Shown here piece by piece: positions 36,801 through 46,227 of a stretch of 64,000 bases of DNA. The first letter of the stretch is position 1, and every line of letters begins with the position of its first letter. The stretch comes from Dehalobacterium formicoaceticum (GTDB lineage Bacteria; Bacillota; Dehalobacteriia; Dehalobacteriales; Dehalobacteriaceae). The notes under the pieces were generated by a model. That model had not been told where the DNA came from. It ran no database searches and worked only from the letters and a program-made list of their open reading frames with translations. The DNA is taken from positions 930,001 to 994,000 of the forward strand of contig NZ_CP022121.1 of the NCBI RefSeq assembly GCF_002224645.1. Direction: 5' to 3'. The translations under genes were made by a program, and so were the position numbers.

Positions 36801-37889
36801 TTGGCAAGAGCGAATTCAAAAATATTTGCTTCCCTTCTTATCGGGATGAGCATCATGGTTTTTTCGGGATGCGGTGCCCAGGAAACCGGTACAGAGCAAC
36901 AGAATGAAGAAAAGGCCGTACTCGTGGAATCAGGAGCGGTTGTCACCGGAGATATTTCCAGTATTGCTACGGTTAATGGCAAAATTGCTGCCAATCTGGA
37001 AGTGAACATTGTTCCTAAAATGTCCGGCAAGGTTGCTCAAGTTAATTTTCAGGTAGGGGATCAGGTGCGTAAAGGAGCTGTGATTCTTCGTCTGGAAACG
37101 ACTGAACTTCAGGCACAGCTGAAACAAGCCCGAGCTGTTTTAGCAGCGGCCCAGGCGAATTACGAAAGTGCCGTAACCAATTTGGAAAGATCGAAGGTTC
37201 TTTTTGAACAGGGTGCTGTTTCTCAGCAGCAATTGGAGAATGCGCAAACCATGGTTGCTACAGGAAGCACGGACAGCGCCGCTGCTTCCGTTAAGCTGAT
37301 CGAAACTCAAATCGCCAATGCTGTAGTCACTGCTCCGGCAGGAGGCATCGTTTCCGCCCGCATGGTAGAAGTAGGGGAAATGGCCGCTATGGCACCGGTC
37401 ATGACCATTGTCAATATCAATCCGGTCCAGGTGGAAGCCAATGTGATTGAAGGAGACATCAATAAACTGAAAGCCGGTCAAAATGTTGATGTCTTTGTGA
37501 CAGCTGTGCAGGCTGAACCTTTTACCGGTACAATTGACACCATCAGCCCTGCTGCTGAGAGTCAGAGCAATACCTTTCCCATTACGATTAAGATTCCCAA
37601 TGACGGCAACAAATTAAAACCGGGGATGTTTGCCGAAATGAAGCTGATTTTAGAAACAAAAAAAGGTGTTTTATTGGTGCCGAAACAAGCCGTGACGGAA
37701 AGCGACGGCAAGAAGTATGTTTATGTGATCAAAGACCAGAAAGCCCTGCAAACGGAAATTACCACCGGGGTGGAAGATGAAGCTCAGATTCAGGTCCTGT
37801 CCGGTTTAGCAGAAGGGGACCAGATTGTGCTCAGCGGGCAGAACAAACTGCAAAATGGGTCACTGGTAACATCATCGGGGGGAATCTAA
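36801..37889 (+). CDS. RND efflux periplasmic-adaptor-type (MFP) lipoprotein
   Basis: HlyD/AcrA-type membrane fusion protein of 362 residues from TTG at 36801, which follows GAGAGGA at better spacing than the GTG at 36780. Lipobox VFSGC (Cys about residue 24) makes it a lipoprotein. Then a biotinyl-lipoyl half (VNGKIAANLEVNIVPKMSGK), a coiled-coil hairpin (about 95-165, with LKQARAVLAAAQANYESA), a lipoyl return half (VTAPAGGIVSARMVEVGE), a beta barrel and a C-terminal domain. It is the first gene of the pump operon. Confidence 0.92.
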   Translation: MARANSKIFASLLIGMSIMVFSGCGAQETGTEQQNEEKAVLVESGAVVTGDISSIATVNGKIAANLEVNIVPKMSGKVAQVNFQVGDQVRKGAVILRLETTELQAQLKQARAVLAAAQANYESAVTNLERSKVLFEQGAVSQQQLENAQTMVATGSTDSAAASVKLIETQIANAVVTAPAGGIVSARMVEVGEMAAMAPVMTIVNINPVQVEANVIEGDINKLKAGQNVDVFVTAVQAEPFTGTIDTISPAAESQSNTFPITIKIPNDGNKLKPGMFAEMKLILETKKGVLLVPKQAVTESDGKKYVYVIKDQKALQTEITTGVEDEAQIQVLSGLAEGDQIVLSGQNKLQNGSLVTSSGGI

Positions 37890-37892
37890 TCC

Positions 37893-40800
37893 ATGAAGAT
37901 TATCGAAACTTCCGTCAGACGTCCCGTTACCATTGCCATGGTGATCCTGGTCATCCTGTTGCTGGGTTTTGTTTCTTTAACCCGGTTATCCATCGATCTC
38001 TTTCCTAAAATGGATCTGCCTTATGCCGTGGCTGTTGCCGAATACTCGGGAGCTGGTCCGGAAGAAGTAGAGTCCACTGTGACTGAGCCTTTGGAGGACG
38101 TTTTGGGCACGGTAGAACATGTAAAAAATGTGACATCCACATCCTATGCCGGACAATCTCTCGTGATGGTAGAATTTAATTTCGGCACAGATATGAATTT
38201 CGCCACTTTGCAGATGCGGGAAAAGATCGATATGATCAAAGGAATGCTTCCCGATGATGTAAAAAATCCCATGGTGATGAAGGCTGATCCCTCTATGATG
38301 CCGGTGATCCAGTTAGGCTTGTCCGGAGGCAAAGATCTGAAAGATTTAAAAGATTTAGGGGAAAATGTGATAAAACCCCGCCTGGAGAGGCTTTCCGGTG
38401 TGGCCTCTGTTGCCGTTACGGGAGGGTATACCAGGGAAATTCAAATTTTGGCCGACCCGGTAAGAATGGATGCTTACGGAGTTGGTTTAGATCAAATCAG
38501 TCAGGCCTTGCGCGCTGAGAATATGAATGTGGCCAGCGGCAAGGTGACAGAAGGAAAGAAAGAACTGTTTGTGCGCACCCTGGGGCAGTTTGAAACTCTG
38601 GATGATATCAAGAATGTACGTATCGGTCTTGCCGGAGGAAAATCCATTACCCTGGCGGATCTTGCCACAGTAAAGGACGGGTTTGCTGAGCAGACGCAAG
38701 TCAGCCGTATGAACGGGGAACCCAGTGTCGCGATCAGTGTGCAAAAACAGAGTGAGGCCAATACGGTGCAGGTATCTGACCTGGTACAAAAAGAAATGGC
38801 TTTATTGTCCCAGGAGATTCCGGGAAATGTGCAAGCCAAGACTGTGTTTGATCAGGCCACCTTTATCCGGCAATCCATTAATAGTTTATCCTCCCATGCC
38901 ATCGAGGGCGGATTGCTGGCAGTGATTATTGTCTATTTATTTTTGCGCAGTATACGCAGTACCTTGATTATCGGTTTGGCACTGCCCATCTCTATTGTGG
39001 GGATTTTTACGGTATTATATGCCGGCGGACTGACACTGAATATGATGTCCCTGGGTGGTTTGGCCCTGGGGATCGGTCACTTGGTGGACTGCTCCATTGT
39101 CGTATTGGAAAGCATCTACCGTTACCGCCAGGACGGTTACTCCATGAAAGATGCTGCCGTCCAAGGCGCCAGTGAAGTGGGGATGCCTGTAGTGGCATCA
39201 ACCCTCACCGTTGCAGTGGTGTTTTTGCCCATTGTTTTCGTAGAAGGATTGGCCTCCATGCTATTCCGGGAATTGGCCTTAACGGTGGTTTCCTCCCAGG
39301 GTGTGGCCCTGTTGGTGGCTGTAACCCTTGTGCCCATGCTTTGTTCAAAATTTTTAGTGGTTCCTAAGCATCAGGATGAACGGAAAGCCGGTCTCTTTCA
39401 AAAAATCGAAAATGGCTACAGCAGAATCTTGGCTTGGTCCCTAAGCCATCGTAAAACAGTTCTGATCGGTGTAATTGCTGTCCTGGCAGCCAGCCTGGCT
39501 ATGATTCCAATTGTCGGTACGGAGTTTATGCCTAAATCGGATACAGGTGAACTGGCGATTACTGCGGAACTGGATAAGGGGACTGTTTTGGCAGAAACGG
39601 ACCGGGCGGCGGAAAAAATAGAAATGGCTATCAGTGAAATCCCTGAGGTTAAGACGGTGTTTGTCAATGTGGGCGGTGCAGATATGATGGGAACATCCGC
39701 CTCGGAAGTGGCTGACATGCAGGTGCAATTGGTTCCCAAAGCTGAGCGGCAGCGCAGTGCCGATCAGGTTGCCGACGATATTCGGGAACGTGTTCAGAAC
39801 ATTCCTGGGGCAGATATTTCTGTGACGATAAGCGACAGTATGTCGATGGGTGGCATGGCAGCTGCCCCCATCGCCATTACCTTAAAAGGGGATGATCTGG
39901 ATGTCTTAAAGGGAATGGCTGAGGAGATTCAGGAAATGGTTGCTGCCGTGCCGGGGACGCGGGAAGTGGAGTCCAGTATGACCGTTGGTCGGCCGGAACT
40001 GAAAATCGAGGTCGACCGGGACAGGGCAGTCAGCTACGGCATCAGTGTAGCTCAAGTGGCTTCTGCTGTGCGCACTGCTTTTGATGGCAATGTGGCGACC
40101 CAATATCGCACCGGGGGAGATGAATATGATATTCGTGTCATTTTGCCTGAGGAATATCGTCAGAGTATTCAGGATCTGAATAATGTGAAGATTATTACCC
40201 CCGCAGGTATCCGTGTCCCCTTAGTTAATTTGATTACCACAAATACTGATCTTGGTCCCACTCAAATTGATCGGGAGAACCGCAGCAGGGTTGCTGCCAT
40301 TAACAGTCAAATCAGCGGCCGTGATTTGGGCAGTGTCACCCGGGATATTGAAACGAAATTGCAGGACCTTCATTTACCCCAAGGGTATAGTATCGAAATC
40401 GGCGGAGAAAATGCTGATATGATTGAATCCTTTACCAGCCTGGGCTTGGCCCTGCTTTTAGGCATGATTCTCACCTACATGGTGATGGCGGCCCAATTTG
40501 AATCTTTTATTTATCCTTTTGTAATCATGTTTACGGTACCCACCATGTTTATCGGGGCTATCGCCGGATTAGTTATCACCGGCAGGAGCATCAGTGTGAT
40601 CGTGATCATTGGCTTGATTATGCTGGTAGGCATTGTGGTCAATAATGGGATCGTGCTGGTGGATTATATCAATGTGCTGCGTCGGCGCGGTCTGGATATG
40701 ACAGAAGCGATTAAAAAAGCCGGCCCGATTCGGCTGCGCCCCGTTTTAATGACGGCGTTGACCACTGCCATGGCCATGGTACCTTTAGCCCTGGGAATTG

Positions 40801-40988
40801 GTGAGGGAGCGGAAACTCAGGCACCGATGGCGACAGTTGTTGTGGGCGGGTTAACTACCTCTACCATATTTACCTTGGTTTTTGTGCCGGTTATGTATAC
40901 CTTGGTTGAAGACGCCGCCAATTGGGTAAAAAGAAAACTTAGCAGAAAACCTAAGAAAAAGCAAATATCGGAAGGAGAGGTTATGTAA
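37893..40988 (+). CDS. RND efflux transporter (HAE1/AcrB-like)
   Basis: Inner-membrane RND pump, 1031 residues, with 12 helices and two large extracytoplasmic loops, full length. The N-terminal helix FVSLTRLSIDLFPKMDLP is typical. In TM4 the AcrB Asp pair (D407/D408) corresponds to D399-C400 (GHLVDCSIVVLES), and the TM10 Lys (K940) is replaced in GIVVNNGIVLVDY, so the proton relay differs from AcrB. Start ATG at 37893, three bases after the MFP stop. Likely exports hydrophobic drugs or lipids. Confidence 0.94.
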   Translation: MKIIETSVRRPVTIAMVILVILLLGFVSLTRLSIDLFPKMDLPYAVAVAEYSGAGPEEVESTVTEPLEDVLGTVEHVKNVTSTSYAGQSLVMVEFNFGTDMNFATLQMREKIDMIKGMLPDDVKNPMVMKADPSMMPVIQLGLSGGKDLKDLKDLGENVIKPRLERLSGVASVAVTGGYTREIQILADPVRMDAYGVGLDQISQALRAENMNVASGKVTEGKKELFVRTLGQFETLDDIKNVRIGLAGGKSITLADLATVKDGFAEQTQVSRMNGEPSVAISVQKQSEANTVQVSDLVQKEMALLSQEIPGNVQAKTVFDQATFIRQSINSLSSHAIEGGLLAVIIVYLFLRSIRSTLIIGLALPISIVGIFTVLYAGGLTLNMMSLGGLALGIGHLVDCSIVVLESIYRYRQDGYSMKDAAVQGASEVGMPVVASTLTVAVVFLPIVFVEGLASMLFRELALTVVSSQGVALLVAVTLVPMLCSKFLVVPKHQDERKAGLFQKIENGYSRILAWSLSHRKTVLIGVIAVLAASLAMIPIVGTEFMPKSDTGELAITAELDKGTVLAETDRAAEKIEMAISEIPEVKTVFVNVGGADMMGTSASEVADMQVQLVPKAERQRSADQVADDIRERVQNIPGADISVTISDSMSMGGMAAAPIAITLKGDDLDVLKGMAEEIQEMVAAVPGTREVESSMTVGRPELKIEVDRDRAVSYGISVAQVASAVRTAFDGNVATQYRTGGDEYDIRVILPEEYRQSIQDLNNVKIITPAGIRVPLVNLITTNTDLGPTQIDRENRSRVAAINSQISGRDLGSVTRDIETKLQDLHLPQGYSIEIGGENADMIESFTSLGLALLLGMILTYMVMAAQFESFIYPFVIMFTVPTMFIGAIAGLVITGRSISVIVIIGLIMLVGIVVNNGIVLVDYINVLRRRGLDMTEAIKKAGPIRLRPVLMTALTTAMAMVPLALGIGEGAETQAPMATVVVGGLTTSTIFTLVFVPVMYTLVEDAANWVKRKLSRKPKKKQISEGEVM

Positions 40989-42128
40989 ATGAAAAAGAAC
41001 TGGCTTTGGGTGATGATAATAGTCCTGGTCTTGGCCGTGGCTACAGCAGGGGTTACCCTGGGAGATGAAGCTGCACCGGAGGTAAAGAAGCTCAGCTTGA
41101 ATCAGGCCATCGAAATGGCTATGAAGGATAATCACCAGGTGGAATTAGCAGCCATTGATGTGGAGAAAGCGGAATTAACATTGGAACAGGCGGAATTTGC
41201 CAGAGATAAGATGATCAATAGCAGTGCGCTGCCCGATAAAGACCGCAGGGATCAAAATCAAGCCATGGTAATCGATGTTGTACCGGTGAACGCAGCAGCG
41301 GGGAAGACAATCGCCGATACCAAGAAAACCTATACGGAAAACAGCATTAAGTTTGGCGTGGAATCCGCTTATTACGGGTTGCTCCAAGGGGAACGAAAGT
41401 TGGCGGTTTCTCAATCTGCTTTGGCCAGGGCCCAGGAGCAATTAAAGGTAGCCCAGGCGAAGCTGAAGGCAGGGACAGTGGCCAAAATTGAAGTGATTGC
41501 GGCAGAAGCCCAGTTAAAATCTGCGGAAGCAGAGGTAAATCAAAGTAAAGCCGATATGGAGAAAGCCCGCATGGCTTTGAATAAAACATTGGGCTTGAAC
41601 CTGGATACTCCCATCGTTTTAACGGATCAATTTAATTTCAACCCGGCTGGAACCATTGACCCGCAAAAGGTTTTCCAGGAAATGCAATCGAAGGATTTGT
41701 CCTTAGTTTCAGCCCAGGAAAGCTATAAGATGAATGAAGCTAATTGGGATTATCACCAAACCTATTTTACGGCAAATACCTTTGTTTATCGGGATGCAAA
41801 ATTCAAAGTGAAGGAAGCAGAGGTTAACCTGAATCAGGAGAAAGCTGCGCTGGAAATGAACATAAAAAATGCTTATCTGGATCTGAAAACAGCGGAGGAA
41901 AACTATCAGGTGCTTACCAAAAGCCTGGAACAGGCCAAAGAGGCTTTGCGCCTAACCAAGCTCCGCTATGATGTAGGTATGGCCACCGGCTATGATGTCC
42001 TCAGCTCCGATGGGGCAATTCAGCAAGCCGATTTGGGATTGTTAAGCGCCTTATACAATTACAATTTAGCCAAGGCTAAGTTCACCTACGGTATTTTTAC
42101 CGGATCTTCGGCTTCCGGCGGCATTTAA
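40989..42128 (+). CDS. TolC-like coiled-coil protein lacking clear barrel strands
   Basis: 379-residue exported protein of the outer membrane efflux (TolC) family: signal peptide about residues 1-25, then two OEP repeats, each with long Ala/Gln/Glu helices (LSLNQAIEMAMKDNHQVELA; ALARAQEQLKVAQAKLKAG; second repeat KSLEQAKEALRLTKLRYDVG). The segments that in TolC form four barrel strands are short and not amphipathic-beta here, so it may be a periplasmic or wall-located alpha tunnel. ATG at 40989 directly abuts the pump stop. Confidence 0.85.
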   Translation: MKKNWLWVMIIVLVLAVATAGVTLGDEAAPEVKKLSLNQAIEMAMKDNHQVELAAIDVEKAELTLEQAEFARDKMINSSALPDKDRRDQNQAMVIDVVPVNAAAGKTIADTKKTYTENSIKFGVESAYYGLLQGERKLAVSQSALARAQEQLKVAQAKLKAGTVAKIEVIAAEAQLKSAEAEVNQSKADMEKARMALNKTLGLNLDTPIVLTDQFNFNPAGTIDPQKVFQEMQSKDLSLVSAQESYKMNEANWDYHQTYFTANTFVYRDAKFKVKEAEVNLNQEKAALEMNIKNAYLDLKTAEENYQVLTKSLEQAKEALRLTKLRYDVGMATGYDVLSSDGAIQQADLGLLSALYNYNLAKAKFTYGIFTGSSASGGI

Positions 42129-42145
42129 TAAGGTGGTGGAGCCAG

Positions 42146-42739
42146 GTGCGCTTTGAAGTGAACCCCCAGGATAAAAGGTTACGTATTATGCAGGCGGCAG
42201 TTCGGGTTTTTGCACAAAAGGGTTTTCATCGGGCTAAAATGGAGGAAATTGCCCGCACAGCAGATGTGGGCAAAGGAACGGTCTATGAATATTTTCCCAG
42301 CAAGGAACGGCTTTTCATTGAAATGATCAAAATAGGCAAAAAATATTATCAGGACCGGCTGATGGCTCAAATCAAAGGGGTCGAGGGATTCTCGGAAAAA
42401 CTAAAGGAAGTGGCTTATCTGCACATGATTTTTTTTCATGAGCATCGGGACATGACGCAGGTGATGATGCAGGAATATCTGCAACTGGGTGCTGAGGTCC
42501 ATGAAGAGTTTGCCCAGTTTCATGAACAGGAAATCCGGGTGATCCGGGAAATCATCGCCCAAGGAACAGATGAAGGTTCATTCAGACCACAGGAAACCGA
42601 AAGGACATCTTTGTTTTTTTATGGTGCGGTTCATGCTGTCAGCTGCAGGAGCATTAGTGCTCTAGGAAAAAATGATCTGGAAAAACTGGCGGAAGAAGTC
42701 ACAGATCTTTTCTTAAGGGGTATTGCCCTTAAAAGCTAA
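42146..42739 (+). CDS. TetR family transcriptional regulator
   Basis: 197 residues. N-terminal HTH about residues 10-55 (IMQAAVRVFAQKGFHRAKME, TADVGKGTVYEYFPSKERLF), then an all-helical ligand domain. GTG start at 42146 after AAGGTGGTGGAG. As the last gene of the efflux operon it probably represses the operon through the palindrome at 36720-36735 and is relieved by pump substrates. Confidence 0.92.
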   Translation: MRFEVNPQDKRLRIMQAAVRVFAQKGFHRAKMEEIARTADVGKGTVYEYFPSKERLFIEMIKIGKKYYQDRLMAQIKGVEGFSEKLKEVAYLHMIFFHEHRDMTQVMMQEYLQLGAEVHEEFAQFHEQEIRVIREIIAQGTDEGSFRPQETERTSLFFYGAVHAVSCRSISALGKNDLEKLAEEVTDLFLRGIALKS

Positions 42740-42764
42740 AGGATCCCGGGATTCCTGAATGCAG

Positions 42765-42792
42765 AGCAGGCTAATACGCCTGCTTTTTTTCT
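42765..42792 (+). terminator. Terminator of the RND operon
   Basis: AGCAGG (42765-42770) and CCTGCT (42779-42784) with a T7 tail. Confidence 0.8.
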
Positions 42793-42836
42793 GCTCGTAT
42801 CTTCTTGTACTTGTGCCTTTTTGTCTCCGGGTTAAA

Positions 42837-42865
42837 TTGAAAAGCGAAGGCCGGAATGATATAAT
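42837..42865 (+). promoter_or_regulatory. Promoter of the C-terminal SLH protein gene
   Basis: TTGAAA (42837-42842), 17-bp spacer, TATAAT (42860-42865). Confidence 0.7.
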
Positions 42866-42914
42866 CTAATCAATATGGGGAAAATCGGTATCAATCGAAA
42901 AGGGGAGGAATTAT

Positions 42915-44165
42915 ATGAAAAGTATGGTAAAATGGCTGATGCCAATCATCCTGGGGATGATGATCCTGTTCAGTGTGCTGCCTGTGTCGGGGGCGGAAGA
43001 TGAGGAAACCTTAAGGTTGAATCGGGAATACATTGAAAACAATCTTCAGGATAATCGTGCTGCCTTTAAAATGATGCATACAGAACGCAATGTAAAGAAA
43101 CTGGAAATCACTGATGAGGCTCTAAAATATATAGAAGAAAAGGGGATCCAAATCACTTTGGAAACTAACCATATGACCCTGGACTTCACACCGGCGATAT
43201 TTAAAACCAAGGAATGGCAGACAGCCTTAAAATCCGGGGAGCCTTTAAGCGTACAATTAATTATCAAAAGAGGCAGCGGCATCAAAGTTACTGAGAACTT
43301 TGATCAGTGGTATTATCAACAACTAGGCATAGACCGGTTAGGCACTTCCTCCTGGGAACTATCGGGGGAAATTCTCGTAGCCGGCGTGAAACAGTATGAG
43401 ATCCATGAATTTGCTTCTAATCTGGCCATCCGGTTAAAATATCCCAGTGAAGCCCTGATTAGTGTTGCGGATGAAAATAAACTGACCATGTTTTTGTTCA
43501 ATGAAACCCAGAGCAAATGGGATGATTTGGGGGGGAACATTGATCGGGTAAACAAAACTATCCGTTTCCAGATAAAAACCCCGGGTTTGTTTATGATTGT
43601 TGTCAATCAAAAGCCGCAGCAATTTACGGATATTAAGGGACACTGGGCAGAGAGTGATATTTTGGCCATGACAGGGAAAAAAGTGGTCATTTTATCGGGA
43701 GATAGAAAGTTTTATCCTAATCGGGAAATAACCCGTGCTGAATTTGCCTCCTTTGTCGTCAGGACCTTGGGCTTAATTCATGAGACCGGAACACAAAAGT
43801 TCCAGGATGTGGGGGTAGGCCATCCCTATTATCAGGATATTATGACAGCTGCCCATCATGGCATTGTGACTGGGGTAGGGTCAGGCCGTTTTGCCCCCAA
43901 TGCCAGGATTACCCGGCAGGAAATAGCTGCCATGATGGTAAGGGCAGAGAAACTTAAGGGCAAATCATTACCTGCCGATCAAAGCGTACTTAATAGGTAT
44001 CAAGATCAGAGAGATATTGCTCTTTGGGCCCGGGAGAGCTGTGCCCAGGTTGTCCAATCCGGGATCATGGTGGGAAAAAGCGACCGCCTTTTTGCTCCTA
44101 AATCCACTGTCACTCGGGCAGAGGCTATTGTGTTGCTCCACAGATTGGCAAAAAATTTGGATTAA
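42915..44165 (+). CDS. Secreted protein with three C-terminal SLH domains
   Basis: 416 residues. Signal peptide about 1-26 (PVSGA-E). Residues 30-230 are an unrecognised, mostly beta domain that includes EITDEALKYIEEKGIQITLE and a WDDLGGNIDRVNKTIRFQI stretch like those that precede SLH repeats in other Firmicute proteins. Three SLH repeats (about 235-416) carry ITRAEFAS, ITRQEIAA and VTRAEAIV. Anchored to the wall polymer from outside. ATG at 42915 after GGGGAGG. Function of the N-terminal domain unknown. Confidence 0.85.
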   Translation: MKSMVKWLMPIILGMMILFSVLPVSGAEDEETLRLNREYIENNLQDNRAAFKMMHTERNVKKLEITDEALKYIEEKGIQITLETNHMTLDFTPAIFKTKEWQTALKSGEPLSVQLIIKRGSGIKVTENFDQWYYQQLGIDRLGTSSWELSGEILVAGVKQYEIHEFASNLAIRLKYPSEALISVADENKLTMFLFNETQSKWDDLGGNIDRVNKTIRFQIKTPGLFMIVVNQKPQQFTDIKGHWAESDILAMTGKKVVILSGDRKFYPNREITRAEFASFVVRTLGLIHETGTQKFQDVGVGHPYYQDIMTAAHHGIVTGVGSGRFAPNARITRQEIAAMMVRAEKLKGKSLPADQSVLNRYQDQRDIALWARESCAQVVQSGIMVGKSDRLFAPKSTVTRAEAIVLLHRLAKNLD

Positions 44166-44259
44166 TTACAAGAAACAGGCAGGGTTTCCTCATGTTTTGT
44201 AGAAGTCTCTAAAATGACAAATTTTACATACATTTATATTTTTAAGGGGGAAGAAAAAC

Positions 44260-46077
44260 TTGAATGTAAAGAAAAAATCTATGGCTATTGCTATGATCCT
44301 GTGCTTGTTTTTTGTTTTTGGCACCATGGCCTTAGCGGCAGAAACATCCTTAACGGATGTCTCCGGTCATTGGGCAGAAGATTTCGTCGTTGAATGGAAT
44401 CAGGAAGGCGTTGTGGGAGGTTATCCCGATGGTTCCTTTCAGCCCAATCGTGAAATTACCAGAGCCGAATTTATTACCATCATTAATCAGGCTTTAGGCT
44501 GTATTGCAACAGAAAATTTCAATTTTTCTGATGTTCAGCAGGGAAACTGGTTCTATGGAGAAGTTGCCAAGGCGATGAAAAGCGGCTATATGACCGGCTA
44601 TCCTAATGGAACTTTTCAGCCGAACAGCCCGATCAGCCGCCAGGAGGCTGCCATTGTTTTTTCCCGGATTATGGCCTTAGAGAATGATGAGCAGGGGGCG
44701 TCGGATTTTACCGATGTGAACAAAATCCCAGCCTGGAGCAAAGGTTTGGTAGGAGCAGTTGCCGAAGCCGGTTATATGGGGGGTTATCCTGACGGAACGT
44801 TTCAGCCGACCAAATCCATCACCAGGGCGGAGTCGGTAGCCACATTGGATCGGATAATCGGGGAATTTTATAATGAGGCCGGGGCCTATGGATCGGAAAC
44901 AGCATCCATGACGGTAGAAGGCAATGTCACTGTTACTGCCGCCGATGTCACCCTGGAAAACATGGTCATTAAAGGGAACCTGTATTTGGCGGAAGGTATC
45001 GGCAGCGGCACAGTTCATCTTAATAATGTCACCGTTGAAGGTGATACCATTATTCGCGGCGGCGGGAAACAAAGTGTCATCATGTATAATTTTAACGGTC
45101 AGACTGTAATTGTGGATGTACCGGAAGGTGCCGATGTGCGTATTCTTGTCCAGGGAACCAGCACCATGACAGAAGTCATCATGGAATCAGACGGGATCTT
45201 GGAAGAGGGGGATCTCACGGGAAGCGGATTTATTGATGTGATCATTCCGGAAGATGCGGAAGTTGTTCTGATCGGAACCTTTAATAACGTGGAAATCACC
45301 GGGCCAAACGTGGTTCTCGAACTGGAGGAAGGAACCATTCAAAGGTTAACCATTCAAGAGGATGCTGATGATGCTCAGGTGGTCTTAGGAACAGGAACCT
45401 CGGTGACTCAACTGACAGTACAAGCTCCTGCAACCGTCACGGGAGAGGGATCCGTTGGGAACGCTCGCATTGAGAGTTCTAACGTCACCATTGAACAAGC
45501 GCCCACTAAAGTGGAATTAGCAGACGGTGTGAAAAATGTAAATGTGGACGGTAAGGAAATAGGAGATACTGAAGACACACCTGGAGGTAACATCGGTGGT
45601 GGTGGAGGCGGCGGCGATGGTGACAGTGAGCCGACCATTTCCATTAATGAGATTAAATTGCAGCTAAAGGATCAAACCGGAAAAGTCCTGGCAAAAGAGG
45701 GAACCGATTCCTTTGAATTCAGTCTTGCTGCTGAAGATGATCTCACCTACTTTACAGGAATTGAAATCAACGGCAAATATGTAAACAAAGGCACCTTAGT
45801 GATGCAGGAAGTAGAGATTGATGGCGTCCGTATGGATTCGATCCCTGGATTCCCCGGGATCTCACTGCTCAGTAAGAATAAAGCCACCATTGATGAGCAG
45901 GGCTATGTTTCCACAAACAGTATCATCAATGAGGCCATCCGGATCTTGGATCCAAATGGTGATGGCGTTAGTCTGAAGATGCTGAGAACACTGGGATCGG
46001 AGTTTGTCTTTAAAGGTTATGTTGAACGATCCGGTAATAGTAACAGTAAGGCTATTTCAGTGACTTTAGTAATCTAA
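44260..46077 (+). CDS. SLH protein with beta-solenoid-like region
   Basis: 605 residues. Signal peptide about 1-27 (TMALA-AE). Three N-terminal SLH repeats (to about 205) with ITRAEFIT, ISRQEAAI and ITRAESVA, each with the GYPDGTFQP-type turn. Then about 210 residues of short Val/Thr-rich repeats (VTVTAADVTLENMVIKGNLY, VHLNNVTVEGDTII) suggesting a right-handed beta-helix, a Gly-rich hinge (GGGGGGGDGD) and an unknown C-terminal domain. TTG start at 44260 after AAGGGGG. Probably a wall-anchored accessory surface protein. Confidence 0.85.
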   Translation: MNVKKKSMAIAMILCLFFVFGTMALAAETSLTDVSGHWAEDFVVEWNQEGVVGGYPDGSFQPNREITRAEFITIINQALGCIATENFNFSDVQQGNWFYGEVAKAMKSGYMTGYPNGTFQPNSPISRQEAAIVFSRIMALENDEQGASDFTDVNKIPAWSKGLVGAVAEAGYMGGYPDGTFQPTKSITRAESVATLDRIIGEFYNEAGAYGSETASMTVEGNVTVTAADVTLENMVIKGNLYLAEGIGSGTVHLNNVTVEGDTIIRGGGKQSVIMYNFNGQTVIVDVPEGADVRILVQGTSTMTEVIMESDGILEEGDLTGSGFIDVIIPEDAEVVLIGTFNNVEITGPNVVLELEEGTIQRLTIQEDADDAQVVLGTGTSVTQLTVQAPATVTGEGSVGNARIESSNVTIEQAPTKVELADGVKNVNVDGKEIGDTEDTPGGNIGGGGGGGDGDSEPTISINEIKLQLKDQTGKVLAKEGTDSFEFSLAAEDDLTYFTGIEINGKYVNKGTLVMQEVEIDGVRMDSIPGFPGISLLSKNKATIDEQGYVSTNSIINEAIRILDPNGDGVSLKMLRTLGSEFVFKGYVERSGNSNSKAISVTLVI

Positions 46078-46113
46078 TCCGGCTTTCTTCGGAACTTAAT
46101 CTCAGCTAAAGAG

Positions 46114-46145
46114 AGAGTACGACGCGAATGTCGTACTCTTTTTAT
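46114..46145 (+). terminator. Terminator after the SLH/beta-solenoid gene
   Basis: AGAGTACGAC (46114-46123) pairs with GTCGTACTCT (46130-46139), followed by TTTTTATTTTT. Confidence 0.9.
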
Positions 46146-46186
46146 TTTTGAGATAAACTTTCCATGTTTTTAATTTGAAAAATTTA

Positions 46187-46195
46187 TGGTAGAAT
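46187..46195 (+). promoter_or_regulatory. Extended -10 promoter of the csaB cluster
   Basis: TG-G-TAGAAT (46187-46195), 33 bp before the DUF5693 gene. Confidence 0.45.
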
Positions 46196-46227
46196 ATAGG
46201 CGTTATTTGAATAAAGGAAGGCTTTTT

